NCBI GenBank assembly: GCA_025201845.1
Contig: MU604025.1
Coordinates: 1 to 62,685 of the forward strand
Direction: 5' to 3'
DNA from: Martensiomyces pterosporus
Lineage: Eukaryota > Kickxellomycota > Kickxellomycetes > Kickxellales > Kickxellaceae
Length of the DNA: 62,685 nt
The notes beneath the pieces are model-generated. The model was given only the letters and a program-made list of their open reading frames with translations, was not told where the DNA came from and did no database searches. The translations under genes were made by a program, and so were the position numbers. Positions 42,890 to 54,331 of this stretch are shown here, in pieces; within the stretch, counting starts at the first letter, position 1; the number at the start of each line of letters is the position of its first letter.

Positions 42890-45800
42890 TCAGAGCTTGA
42901 CCTTCAGCCGGCGCAGCGGCTTCCTCTTGCGCATCAGACTGCGCACCGGGCCGTTGATCACAAACACCTGCCAGAAGTTGGTGACCGCCATGTTGCCCAG
43001 GCAGAACACCCAGAGCTGGTACCTGCTGGTCTTGGGGATCACATTGTGGCCCAGCGGGCTATTGTACGGCTCAATGGACCATGTGGGCTTCTTGTACCCA
43101 ATCTTCTCCAGGACCTCGGCGGTGCCGCAGTTCAGACGGAACGAGCATCCAACGCGGTTAGGATCCGCCAGGAGCATGTACGACATGAGGATCATCAGGA
43201 ACGCCCACACAAACATGAGCGCATAGTTCCTGTACCACCGAGCGCGGTACAGATACCCGTAGTTCACGAGGAACCCGTTGTTGATGAACTGGAACGTCGA
43301 GACGAACGACAGGATCGATGCCTCGTAGTTGTCGCCCAGGAGCCACCACTTGGTCACATCGACCTCCGCTGATGCGTGCTCGTTGCATCTGAACCACTCT
43401 TGGCGGAACAGCCAGACATAGGAGAGCATGGAGAACAGCCAGTTGAACAGCACAATGCCGCCAATCGAGGCCAGCATCTGGGGTCCCAGAATGCGGGATG
43501 TGGGGCGGTAAGGCGCCAGCCTCTTGGCCGGGCCGGACATCGACACCGTGAGCGCCAGCGCGGTGGCAATGGCGCCGTCGATGAGCATCCACAGGTTCTG
43601 CGTCAGACTGATTGCAAAGTAGAAACTGGCCATCTTGACCATCCCCGACATGATCTGCCCGTAGCAGATGAGGGCCGAGAAGTTGGCAAACGACGTGGCA
43701 AGTCCCGCGCGGCTCTGTATGAGGAGCTCGACGCAGGCCATCACCGAGCGGTTGGCTGACGAGAACGGCGAGACGATCGACGCTTCGGCGTCGGAGAGCG
43801 CAATGCCCACGTGTGCGGCACGCAGTGCACCGCAGTCGTTGCCGCCGTCGCCGCACATCGCCGTCACGCCGTACTTCATGTGAAGCTCAATGCACTCGAC
43901 CTTGTTGGCCGGCTTCATGCGAGCAAACACGCGGATGTGGAAGAGCAGGGAGTCGATTGCACCGGTCATGTTGAGGCGCTCAAACGCCGCGCCGCTGACA
44001 ACAAGCTCGGTCGTGGGGAATCCGTCGCCCCCAACCTCTGCCAGGTACGGCGCAATGTCGTCAACGGGCTCCATGGTATCGACGTCGACCCACTTAACCT
44101 CGTGTGCCGATGACTTGCAGTCCCCCAGAAGCACGCGGTTGTTGGGCGGGACCATGCCGCACTGGCGGGCAATATAAACGCCAGTCAGCGCAGTGTCGCC
44201 GGTGACAATGACTGTGCGAGTCGACCCGCCCTTGAGCTCAGCAATCGCCTGCGTGGTGTCCTCCTTGAGCATGTTCTTGAACACAAGAAGACCCAGGAGA
44301 TCGCAGTCCCATTCGAGATCGTCCTGCGAAAACTTCCTGATGCTTTGGACATCAACAGCATCAAGCACCTTGTGCGCAATAGCCAGAACGTAGCAGCCCT
44401 CACGCGCCAGACCAGCGCACCTCTGGTCGTAGTCTGCCGGAATCGATGTGCTGCGAGATATCTGCTTGATGCGCTCAAACGATCCCTTGACAAACACATG
44501 CATCTTGCCCGAGCTTTCATCCAGAATGACGACGGACATGGAGGCACGGGCATGGACAAACTCGAACCGGCGGATGATGTGCAGCTTGCCGAGTCCCGAG
44601 CCCTCAGCAGGCAGGATTGCATCGAGGTACTCTGGGTTGGGGTCGATGGCCGACCTGGACGCGCGGAACTGCTCGATGTCGACGGGGTTTCCAATCAGCT
44701 GGCCATTGAGATCCGTCACTGCATGGCAGCTAGCCACAGCCTGCTGGAACAGCACATCTGTGCTCGCTAGATCACTGGCAAACTGCGCAAACGCGCCGGT
44801 AGAGGCATCGACGCACTGCCCGCCGTAGTACTCCAGCCCCTCCTTGGTAAGCGTCCCGGTCTTGTCGAAGCAGAAGATCTGCACCTTGCCAGCCGTCATG
44901 ATGCGCTGGGGGTCGACGCAGTAGATCTGCTTCCTGCGAAGCCTTGCTGCTGCAATCGACTGGCCAATGACCATGGCCGCCGGCAGCAGCGGCGAGAGCA
45001 GCTGGGCAATGGCAAAGACGCCGTAGAACACAATGGCCACGGCGTTTCCCTGGTACAGGTACGAGGCCATGCCCATGACAAAGATGGCGTAGAGGACGAG
45101 GATGGAGATGACGATGCGGATCTGCTCGTTGAAGATGAACGAGATCGGGTTGGGGAACAGGATCTTGCGCACCAGCTGGCCCTTGTCAGACGACGTGCCG
45201 GTGCGGTTGACAAGCGCCAGCACCTTGTCGCTCTCCAGGCTATCTGTGGACTTGGTGACGGGCTGCACCTGGGATACGATGGTGCCTGCGAAGAGCGTCG
45301 ACATCTTGCCAGCGCCAGCCACCTCGTAGTGGCTGTTGTCGATGTGCAGCGGGAATTTGCGGATCGGCAGCGGCTCTCCAGTCAGCGAGGACTCGTTCAT
45401 GATCGTGTTGCCCGAAATAAGAATGCAGTCGCAGGACATGTGCGCGCCAGATGTGACCTCGACAACATCTCCGGGGACCAGGTCCTTGGTTGACGCCTGG
45501 ATCCACTGGCCATCGCGCTTCACCGAGACAAGCTCCTCCTGCTCCGTCATGCGCTTAAGCCGCTTCTCCGACGCCAGGCGCAAAAAGACCTTGATTGAAG
45601 CCGAGATAAGAATGACGCCGGTGTCGACAAGACCCACCTGGTAGTAGCCGTAGAAGTAGAATGCCCAGAGGAAAATGAACTGGTAGATGTAGAAGAACGT
45701 CGACATCTCGCGCACAAACGCCATGAAGACGCTCGGCACCTTGACCTCGATGAAGTTGGGGCCAACAAGCTCCAGGCGGTAGCTGGCATCATTCGAGGAG

Positions 45801-47402
45801 AGGCCATTTGACTGCCCAATCAGCCCGCGGTGGCTGGTGCCCAGATCAAAGTCGAAGGGTGCGTACTGCTGGATCTGCTCGTCAAACACGTAGCGCGTGC
45901 ACTGGTAGGTGAAGAAGGTGCGCCCCTCGCTGGTCTTTTCGACAGGGCAGGTGGTGAAATCCTTGTCCTGGGAAAGCACAATTGCCAGGGTTTCGGCGAG
46001 GATGTTGATCCGCTTTTGCAGCCATGTCTCCCTGTCTGTCAGCATCTTGACTTCGTGCACGGGGCGCACGACGCACACATACTGGCCCTTTGCAGGGAGC
46101 GTCTGGATGCGGTAGTGGTTGCGCAGGTGCGGCTTGAGAATGCACAGGGTGATGAGGATAACGAACGAGATCCCCCAGACAACCAGGAAGGAAGCCAGCT
46201 CAAGGAAGCTGCTCTCAAGAGCAAGGCTGTTGGGGACATCATAGCGGGCGCCAGGGAGGGCGCCGTAGTAGTCGGCAGTCCAGACGCCGAGGTAGCAGAT
46301 CCACAGAGCAGTGACAATGCCGACGGACCAGATGCAGATGGTCCCAAAAAAGTGGTCGCGGTATCCACGCAGCCTGATGTCGCGGTTCAAGCTATCCGTG
46401 GTTTCCAGCAACGAGGGGCTGACCACCTGGTCCTTGCCGCCCTTGTCGAAGTCGCCGTCAGCCACATCGGTAGTGGGCTTGTCGGCCTTGCCCAAAGCAG
46501 CCTCCGGGTTTCCGGTGCGCTTGGCCTCGGCACCATTCAGCATGTAAGCGGAGAGCGAGCGGACGTTGCGCTCAGCAAAGCGCTTGTAGACGGACCACAG
46601 GACAAGGATCACAGCCAGCGCGCCGTTGACAGCAAACGTGGCCAGCCAGTAGCCCTCGTTGTACTTGTAGTTAGGCGCCGGTGCACGCGGGCACTCTGCC
46701 CACACACCAAGCAAGCCGCTCTCGCTTGTCAGGCGGGTTCCCCAGATCCCCACCGAGGTGCTCTGGTCGGCAATTCCAGCCTGCGCACCGCATGCCTCGC
46801 GGATATCGACTTTGGAGTTCCAGGGATGGAACTGGGTAATGTTCACATCGGGAATGGCCACGCACGGCACCAGGGGTTTGGCAGCCGAGGGAAGCTTCTT
46901 GCCGCTGCGGCTGCAGTGGCATGGGTTGAGGGCCTGGATGTCCGGCGTGCACTCGTCGTGGCACTTGCTGTCAGCACAGAAGGACTGTCCCGAGGGGCAG
47001 CTTGGCTGCACTGCAGATGGGCAGTGGGAGGTATCCAGCACACATAGCCAACTGCATTTCACGTTGTCCATCTCACGCAGAGTGCATTCCTTGCCGTGGG
47101 CATCATACCGATTAACTATATGTTGCAGAGCAGTAGGGCGTCATTCAGCGAATTAAGCGATCGAAGTAGGCTGTGGCATCACTGCTACTATGATTTATCG
47201 TGATAGGAGAAAGTGGGAAAGCGGAGAAGCAGGCGCCTGAGCGCATGTGTGCGTGAGACAGCAGAGGTCCCTATCCCTTCAGTCGTGCCTGTGTAGTAGC
47301 CGTGCTGATGCGTGACTTACCTTGGTGCCAAAGCTGGTTTGCGCTGGCGACTTGGGCGCCAAGCAGAGCGACGAGAACCAGCAGCAGCGACCTGCGATCC
47401 AT
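42890..47402 (-). CDS. P5-type ATPase with secreted Cys-rich N-terminal domain
   Basis: Two exons, 47321-47402 and 42890-47115, phase 1 (CACCAAG|GTAAGT ... ATATAG), 1,435 residues. Exon 1 encodes a signal peptide (MDRRSLLLVLVALLGAQVASA). About 135 residues with 13 Cys follow before the first membrane segment. P-type ATPase motifs are DKTGTLT (Asp778), KGSFE, TGDTALTG and GDGGNDCGALRAAHVGIALSDAEAS, the last typical of P5 ATPases. The P5 family's TM4 PPALP-type motif is replaced by SPLLP (735-739), and TGES by TGEP. P5B members (Ypk9, ATP13A2) export polyamines or cations from lysosomes and vacuoles. Assignment to P5 is firm; subclass and substrate are not. Confidence 0.9.
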
Positions 47403-49170
47403 TGTAGCAGATTAGTGATTAGGGTAGCGAGCAGAGCAAAGAGACGAAGGCCGATCGCAGCTAGTGAGAAGGGGCTATCGGCCGCAAAAGGCAGCAGGTT
47501 GCGGGGAGGAGTAGACGAGAGGAAGCGGGAGTCCAGCACGCTATCTGTGCTCGCAGGCAAAGAATTAACAATAGAATAATAGCAGTACCTCTTGCGAGTA
47601 TAACGTTTTTATGGAGGCAGGCGAACAAAGAGTGGCGGCGGGTGGTGCGATGTTATATAGCCAAGCGCAGAGGAATCCAGGAACTCTGCGAGTCGCAGCT
47701 TCTCTTGACTCGCACAATTCGCAGGCTGGGCAACTGATAATGGAGGGGCGGCGGCAACGCCCAGTGAAAAGCCCCGGACAGACCACACGAAAAAATAGCC
47801 CGTGCCCTCTTTATCGCTGCCCACCTTGCAAATCGCTTGCCGCATGTGGAGACGCCTGCGCGTGATTTCGGCGCAGCCAATCGGCTTGGGGGGAGCTGGG
47901 GCGGCAGGGATTAATGGTGAGCAAGCGGGAGCGTGGTTCCCTCCACAGACGCTGCCTTCGCTCAAGGGCCAGGGGCGCCATCCAATAGCTCGATGCTCCC
48001 CCAGTGCCCTCTTGCTGTCCAGCGCAGAGGTAGCTGGTGGTGACTCCTACACCAGCAGACTGCGCGGGCATATGCATGGCTGCAGCGTCTATCCAGGCAC
48101 TGTGTGTGTTTGTGCTTGTGTCTGTGCTTGTGTCTGCACAGCACCCGCAGAAACGGAGCTGCCATGACGTATGGGCGCACACAGAGCGAGCGATTCCCTG
48201 GCTCGTTCTTGCTGTCGTATGCCAGCCTTCCATTGTGTGGTTTTGTCCCTCTTGCCGGCGCTGCTGTTCCAAAAATACGCCGCGCGCTCTTGGATGGGCA
48301 ATCGCGCATTCTGCAATGCTGCAGTTTCCCGCCGCCAAGCGACACGCAGATACACCAGACGGAGCGACCAGCATCCAATCTGTAGGAAATGTTGCAATAT
48401 ATGTTGGATGGGTGAATGCGCGGATGGAAAGATGTGTTTGGTGTCCAGAGAACAATTCCACTTGAATCAGGTTTTTCTGCTGCGCTACTGCATATCACGG
48501 CCACCAGCATCCAGAGATACGCAGCTAGCTGTGCAAAGCGGCTCGCGTGTTCCTTTGTTCTGCATGTGAATGGGTAGGCAGGGGAAGCGGCAAGTTACCT
48601 GCCTACCTTATCAGGCATGCGGGCAAATGCCAACAAATAATGCACACCGGCAATTTGTTATCTCGTTCAATATGCGCCAATATGGACAGAGATAGGGAAA
48701 TTCCCTTATCTATTTGCCTCCATCCACACATCTCATGCAAGAAAACAGCCTGCGTGCAAAACTCAAAACTGCAGTGCGAGAAAGGCTGCTAGCTTAGACT
48801 TTTAGTCTGGCTATTTTGGGGAGAGGGAGGCTGAGTGCTCAGAGGTTGCTCGGCGCAGCTGCGATAATGAAATAGGCCGAGCACAATCCTCAAGCCATTA
48901 ACGCGCCAATCGCCTTCCTTTGCTTCGCCATTCAATTCAGCAGCTGTCAATGCGCTCTTCAAAACAGGGGCGGTGTGAAATCTATGGTGATATTTGCCGC
49001 CCGCACCCACTGCCCTGGGTCCCATATGCCAATGCTCCGCCACCACGTATCTTACAGCCCATCTGCTGGCGCTGGCTGCACCCACAAAGAGACAGCGTAG
49101 ATAGAATTGCAAATCATTTGTCGTAGACAGGCCCGCCTACCGAGCTCACTCCGGTCCTTTCGCAGCATTG
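47403..49170. other. 1.77-kb intergenic region between P5 ATPase and CTC1-like gene
   Basis: Contains divergent promoters. No frame resembles a protein. An imperfect TGTGCTTGTGTC repeat lies at about 48110-48136 and GATAGG/TATCTATT-type AT-rich sequence near 48690-48720. Confidence 0.45.
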
Positions 49171-52100
49171 ATGGAGCCGTCGACGATTGTGCGAATCAGC
49201 AGCCTGGCCAGCGTTCGGCGAGCAATGCGGTCCAAGCACACCGGGGACGGCACTGAAGACAGCGACTCGGTGGCATTTGATTCACGTGGCGGGTGCGCCT
49301 TGTTGGGGTCACTGCGGGTGGCAGAACGAGCAGAAGCACTGGAGCGCGCGCCATTCCACGTGCATGCGGGATGCCTCGTATTCACCGATGGCAATTTCTC
49401 ACAGGCTCCTGGCACGGCGGTCCGCGAGGAGATCAGATGCGTGGCACTCAGCCCGCAGCCGTCGTGGTTCAGCGGCGATGTCAGGGCGCTGCTCACCCAC
49501 TGGCGGTACATCTCCCCTGCCAAAGCACTCCGCGGCACCACCAGCGACGCCTGGGCCTACATCGAAATAACCTCTGCACCAATCCTAATCAGCACAACCA
49601 TCACGCCCCCAATCGTAGACCGGCCGCTCTCGTGGTGGTCGAAGCACCGCGTGTACCCAGAGCTCGCCTTAGAGCAAGAGTTTCTCACACTCATCCGCAA
49701 ATCGCCCATTCTCAGCGGGCCAAAGGCAGTCCGCATTCTGATGCAGCAGCAAGCACCAGTGGACACGCCAGCGGCAGATAGCGGGGTGGGTCGGCGAAAG
49801 CACATGTCAATTCTGGGCCGCGTAGCCGCAATGAGCTCGCTTATCACGGCCCCGAATGGGCAGCCAGCATTTCTAGCTGACATAGCCATAGAACCGCCGC
49901 CCGGCGATGATCCAGCGCCCCCAGTCCCGGTGCTTTTGAGTGGACGGCGGTTCCTGGGTCTGTTTGCCTCGCTGTATATTGGGGATTCGCTGTTTGTTAG
50001 CGAGCTACAAGCGGCGATGCTGTGTGCGGAGAGCGGGGATCAAAAGAGGCCAATCTTTATGACGTCGCTGGAGGAATCGCAGGCGTTTCGAGTGGACGAC
50101 TTTGATGCGCTGGAAGAGAGCCAAATACTTGCGCCCCTGTCGCAGGCGCCGTTCACGCAGAGGTCCCAAGAGACGCTTCTCTCCCAGATTGCGACCAACC
50201 ACTCGCAAAACAGCGATGCTCAGGATGTAGCTGCCGACTCTCAGGCAAGTGGCGAAAGCAGGAGCCAGCCATCGCAGCACTGGGCGCGGTCCTCGCAGCC
50301 ACAGACAGCAAGAAGCGACCCTCACCTGCAAGCTCACAGCGGCAGACTCGAAAGCTACTCGGGCGAAATCACGAGGGTCGTGGACTTGGTGCTGGGGATT
50401 TACGTCGTGGACAGCTGCCATCTGCTGGTGCTCACATACTGGCCGATGCTCTCGCCCCTGCTGCCCCTGCGTCCAGGCACTCGCGTGCTGGTTGACAACG
50501 CCCATGTTGTTTTGCTGTCCAACTCTCCGGCCTACCACTGGGACTGGCTCAAGCGTGTGGCTCCGCACAACCAAGAAGGCGCTCCAAGGCTGAGCGAACA
50601 AAAGGCACTTGTGTTTGGCGCATGTGCGCGTTCGTCTGTCCGCATTGTTGAGTTTGCGCAGTCCAGCGACCCAGGCCCCGTGCATACGGCTCTAGACACC
50701 ACGATTGCTCCGTTGCTAGCCAAAAAAGCGCATGGGCTTGTTCAGATGGTCGAGACAGCGGAGGCGTTCTGGAAGATGCGTGCAAAGTTCCCCCACGGTT
50801 TCTTGGCAGCGGAGAAGCAGCAGTCTGCTGCCCAGGCCCTCGATCTGGGATTGGCGTGGGTTGGAATACCAAGCACGCCTGGCGGAGAAGGATCCGTGGC
50901 TACAGCGAACCGCAACCTGTACCTGGAGTTCCTTGACCACGGCCATCACTGCAGAGCCGAAGCAGGCCCCGCCCGTGCACCAGCCCGGATCGTGACACTG
51001 CGCGATGTTGCCGAGCGATTTCTGGGATTGCAGAGCAGCCAGCAAAAGCATGCCAGCAGCAGCAGCAACAGGGCTGGTGGCAGTGGTGCAGAAGTGGAGC
51101 TGGCAAACATATACCCCGAGGACCTGCACCTAGGCTCTGTGCCGCTGATTGGGCGTCTTGCTGTCAGCGAACGCGGCGGCCTCTACCTGCAAGACGCTAC
51201 TGGAAAGATAAGGATCCACCCTGACGCCGTGGGGTCCGCCAAACCTGCACCCGACAGCCCTGTGCATCGGCCAGTTTTTCCTGGACAGGAAATGGTGGGC
51301 CATGTATGCTCGTGGACGCACTGGCGGTTTTCTATCGAGACGGCTGATGTTGCTAAGCTGCCAGGCACAATAGGCAGGATGCCCAGCTTCAATCTGGTTT
51401 ATGCGCCTGTGTCGAGCCCCACGCTTGTTTGTTTTGACGAGGCGTTTGGAGGTGCTCTTTCACGCTCGCAAGAGAGTCAATCCAGAGCAGAGCAGAAAAG
51501 CGCACTGCTCTTTGCCCATTCGCATGGAGCTGCAGTGGCTCAATCGGATGAGGGCGGCGCTTGGTCAACGACATCGACTGTAAAGGGAGTCCTGCTGGAA
51601 GTGGACAGCGAGGCATGCAGCACGCTGTCGAGCACAGAGGACAAAGAGAACATTCCGCACCTGCACGTTGGCAAAGCAAGCAGCTCGAGATTGCAGACGT
51701 GTTTGCTGACATTAAGGCTGTCGCAGAGACCGGTGCTGCTCGCTCCAGGCAGCGCCTATTTGATCTGCGTACAGAACCCAGCAGCCATGCGCCATTACCA
51801 GGACACCAGAGGCAAGCCATATGGTTCGCTGACAACGATCGAGCTTGGCCCCAGCGACCACATCCATCCCGTTCACGTCGACTGCACTGTCCATTCGGAC
51901 GGCAAGAGCAGTCAGCCCAAGACTGTGCAGAGCGAACCCCTGCTTGCGTGCCTCTCGAGCCAGGCACTGCGCATTCCCACAGTCCACATACAAGCGACGG
52001 AGGATATCTTTTCGCATATCCAGCCGCCCAAGGTGTATCCAGTATCGGCCTTCGCCAGGAGCAGCAGCAGCAGCTACGGCAGGCAGCAGCCACACGCAAG

Positions 52101-53226
52101 CCGTCAGCCTGAGCACACACCTGGCAGCATAGTATCAGTGTGTGGTGTCATTCTACAGCGCCAAGTGAAAAAGGCCATCGCGCTCTCCACCGTCACACCC
52201 ACATCCAGAAAGCACACCAGCGGGGCCCACCATGCCAATCAGACCCCCTTGTTGGCTGACTCGATGCCCGGCTTGCTCGAGAGCTGCATCACTCTGTGCG
52301 ATGATGAGGACCCGACCAGCACCACCACGCTTTACATCAAGCTGCCGAGCTTTGCACACCCGCTTGGGCTGATCCCTGGAGCACGGTTTGTCTTCAGAGA
52401 TGTGCTTGTGAACACTGCCAAAAGCACAGGAAGGGTGTACCTCATGGGAACAGCGACAACATGTGTGCAAGCGATGCCCAGAGAGCTGCTCTCCGCCAAG
52501 ACGGCTGATGAACCTGATGAGCCTGATTTGGCAGATTCCAGTGCGGCTAAGGTCCATATAGGAGACCTGTATGCTCCACTGGCTAAAACCGACATCGAGC
52601 TGGTGTCTCTGTGCTGCCGGATCGATAAGATCGAGCACCTCACAATCTCAGCATTCTGCCTGACGTGCAGCAAGACCCTCTGCGCGATGCGGTGCTTGTG
52701 CGCGAACAAGCGACATAGGCTAGTAGCCAAACACCACAGCGGCGCTGCTCATTCCAAGCCTGCCACAGTGAGAACTGAAGCAGAGCTCCAATGCCGAGTA
52801 TCTGACGGTAGCGGCATTGCAGGGATGACTGTCAGTGGCGAGTCCAACCTGGCCGCTGCGCTTAATCTTTCGCACTCAGACCTTGAGGTATTGCTTGGTG
52901 CCGCAGCGCAGTCGTGGAATGGCCAGCTGCTGTGGAAGCCGCAGCAGCCTGGTTTTCGCGACACTGCTAATGCTGCCAGCACAGCAGCAGCGCCGGAACA
53001 GGGCGATGTTGCGTGGGTGCTCGAGCGAGCTGCGGCAGCATCCAGCTGTGCAATGCTCCGCGTTGAAGGCAGAGTCCAGCGCTCGGCGACTGTCAGGCTG
53101 CAGCCACTGCGCATCAACAGGCAGAGCGTGCTTGTGAACCAGAGTGTGCCCCCGAGAATTCTTGCGCACAAGGTCGCCCGGCCAGACACACTGGAGCTGT
53201 GCTGGGAGCTGCTTCAAAGCACTTGA
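49171..53226 (+). CDS. CTC1: CTC1-like CST telomere-maintenance complex subunit
   Basis: One exon, 1,351 residues. The C-terminal third resembles vertebrate CTC1: HPLGLIPGARFVFRDV from about residue 1063; a Cys-rich, zinc-ribbon-like insertion with C1163, C1166, C1171, C1175 and C1177; then an OB-fold segment EAELQCRVSDGSGIAGMTV and NLAAALNLSHSDLEVLL. CTC1 with STN1 and TEN1 binds telomeric ssDNA and recruits polymerase alpha-primase. Repeated OB-like beta segments fill the rest, as in CTC1. Residues 301-376 form a linker with 11 SQ/TQ sites. Length is close to animal CTC1. Homology rests on motif pattern by eye; the N-terminal two thirds are too diverged for me to confirm. Confidence 0.75.
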   Translation: MEPSTIVRISSLASVRRAMRSKHTGDGTEDSDSVAFDSRGGCALLGSLRVAERAEALERAPFHVHAGCLVFTDGNFSQAPGTAVREEIRCVALSPQPSWFSGDVRALLTHWRYISPAKALRGTTSDAWAYIEITSAPILISTTITPPIVDRPLSWWSKHRVYPELALEQEFLTLIRKSPILSGPKAVRILMQQQAPVDTPAADSGVGRRKHMSILGRVAAMSSLITAPNGQPAFLADIAIEPPPGDDPAPPVPVLLSGRRFLGLFASLYIGDSLFVSELQAAMLCAESGDQKRPIFMTSLEESQAFRVDDFDALEESQILAPLSQAPFTQRSQETLLSQIATNHSQNSDAQDVAADSQASGESRSQPSQHWARSSQPQTARSDPHLQAHSGRLESYSGEITRVVDLVLGIYVVDSCHLLVLTYWPMLSPLLPLRPGTRVLVDNAHVVLLSNSPAYHWDWLKRVAPHNQEGAPRLSEQKALVFGACARSSVRIVEFAQSSDPGPVHTALDTTIAPLLAKKAHGLVQMVETAEAFWKMRAKFPHGFLAAEKQQSAAQALDLGLAWVGIPSTPGGEGSVATANRNLYLEFLDHGHHCRAEAGPARAPARIVTLRDVAERFLGLQSSQQKHASSSSNRAGGSGAEVELANIYPEDLHLGSVPLIGRLAVSERGGLYLQDATGKIRIHPDAVGSAKPAPDSPVHRPVFPGQEMVGHVCSWTHWRFSIETADVAKLPGTIGRMPSFNLVYAPVSSPTLVCFDEAFGGALSRSQESQSRAEQKSALLFAHSHGAAVAQSDEGGAWSTTSTVKGVLLEVDSEACSTLSSTEDKENIPHLHVGKASSSRLQTCLLTLRLSQRPVLLAPGSAYLICVQNPAAMRHYQDTRGKPYGSLTTIELGPSDHIHPVHVDCTVHSDGKSSQPKTVQSEPLLACLSSQALRIPTVHIQATEDIFSHIQPPKVYPVSAFARSSSSSYGRQQPHASRQPEHTPGSIVSVCGVILQRQVKKAIALSTVTPTSRKHTSGAHHANQTPLLADSMPGLLESCITLCDDEDPTSTTTLYIKLPSFAHPLGLIPGARFVFRDVLVNTAKSTGRVYLMGTATTCVQAMPRELLSAKTADEPDEPDLADSSAAKVHIGDLYAPLAKTDIELVSLCCRIDKIEHLTISAFCLTCSKTLCAMRCLCANKRHRLVAKHHSGAAHSKPATVRTEAELQCRVSDGSGIAGMTVSGESNLAAALNLSHSDLEVLLGAAAQSWNGQLLWKPQQPGFRDTANAASTAAAPEQGDVAWVLERAAAASSCAMLRVEGRVQRSATVRLQPLRINRQSVLVNQSVPPRILAHKVARPDTLELCWELLQST

Positions 53227-53466
53227 GGATTTGTAAGCCCCTGCGCTTTCTCCTGCTCCTTTTGCGCCAGTGGAGACTGAAAACTTTCCAAGCCCTCCCT
53301 TCTCATCCAGCCTTTTCGATCCCCATTTTTCTTTTTCGTTTTGTACTCGTACTCTCTTTCGATTTGTAATTAGCCTTTTTGTATACCGATTCCACCCTAG
53401 AAAAGGCTTGCCGGCCCCTAGCAGCAAACACCACTGTCCTTGCATTACTACTGCTAACCTTCAGCA
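53227..53466 (+). promoter_or_regulatory. SDO1 5' region with probable 5'-UTR intron
   Basis: An optimal branch point and acceptor (CTGCTAACCTTCAG) lies directly before CA-ATG of SDO1, with a possible GTAATT donor at about 53366. This predicts a 5'-UTR intron of about 100 bp. Confidence 0.55.
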
Positions 53467-54231
53467 ATGTCTGGCAAAATTTTCCAGCCCAACACCAAGA
53501 TTCGCCTTACCAACGTGTCAATCGTTCGGCTTCGCAAGGGCGGCAAGCGATTCGAGGTGGCGTGCTACAAGAACAAGGTGACGGAGTGGCGCAACGGCGT
53601 CGAAAAGGACATCGACGAGGTACTGCAGATCCACCAGGTCTACGTTAACGTGTCCAAGGGCCAAGTGGCCAAGACCGAGGAGCTCAAAAAATGCTTCAAG
53701 ACCGAGGACGTCGACGAGGTAATCGCCGAGATCCTGAAGAAGGGCGAGCAGCAGGTGTCGGATAAGGAGCGGCACCACCAGCTGGACAACATGCTCCGCG
53801 ACATTGCCACCGTGGTGGCCGAGAAGTGCATCAACCCGACGACTTCGAGACCGTATACGGTGACGATGATCGAGAAGGCTATGGGCGACTTGCATTACTC
53901 GGTCAACCAGAACAGGAGCGCCAAGCAGCAAGCCTTGGATGTTATCAAGCAGATCCAGCAGCAGAATATTATGCCCATCTCGAGGGCGCAGATGCGCATT
54001 CGGGTCACGATGCCGGCGAAGGAGGCGAAGCGGATGAAGGACAAGGTCACAGCGCTGGCTGCAAAGGTCGAGGATGAGGACTACAGCGACGAGTACGAGC
54101 TTATTTGCCTCATTGATCCGGGGCAGTTCAGGGCCATCACTGATCTGCTGCAGTCGGAGCTCAAGGGCCGCGGCGAAATCGACGTGCTGAATCTCCGCGA
54201 TACTAATGACGAGGACAGCACCTTTATGTAG
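53467..54231 (+). CDS. SDO1: SBDS/Sdo1 ribosome maturation factor
   Basis: Single coding exon, 254 residues, full family length. N-terminal FYSH domain ([43 protein letters not shown]), central helical domain ([20 protein letters not shown]), and C-terminal ferredoxin-like domain ([19 protein letters not shown]). Sdo1 works with the GTPase Efl1 to release eIF6 from pre-60S subunits in the cytoplasm. It ends about 100 bp from the convergent ISY1 3' end. Confidence 0.97.
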   Translation: [254 protein letters not shown]

Positions 54232-54331
54232 ACCTGAAATATAAGCAAAAAAAAACATACAACAGAGCTTGTTTATTCGTAGCCTATGCTGGCATGCAAA
54301 CTGGGCGAAGGTTGGTTGGATTTGGTAGTGG

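Noticed and set aside
45830..47047. 405-codon plus-strand ORF opposite the P5 ATPase
   Set aside because: Antisense shadow; composition-driven, no recognisable protein.
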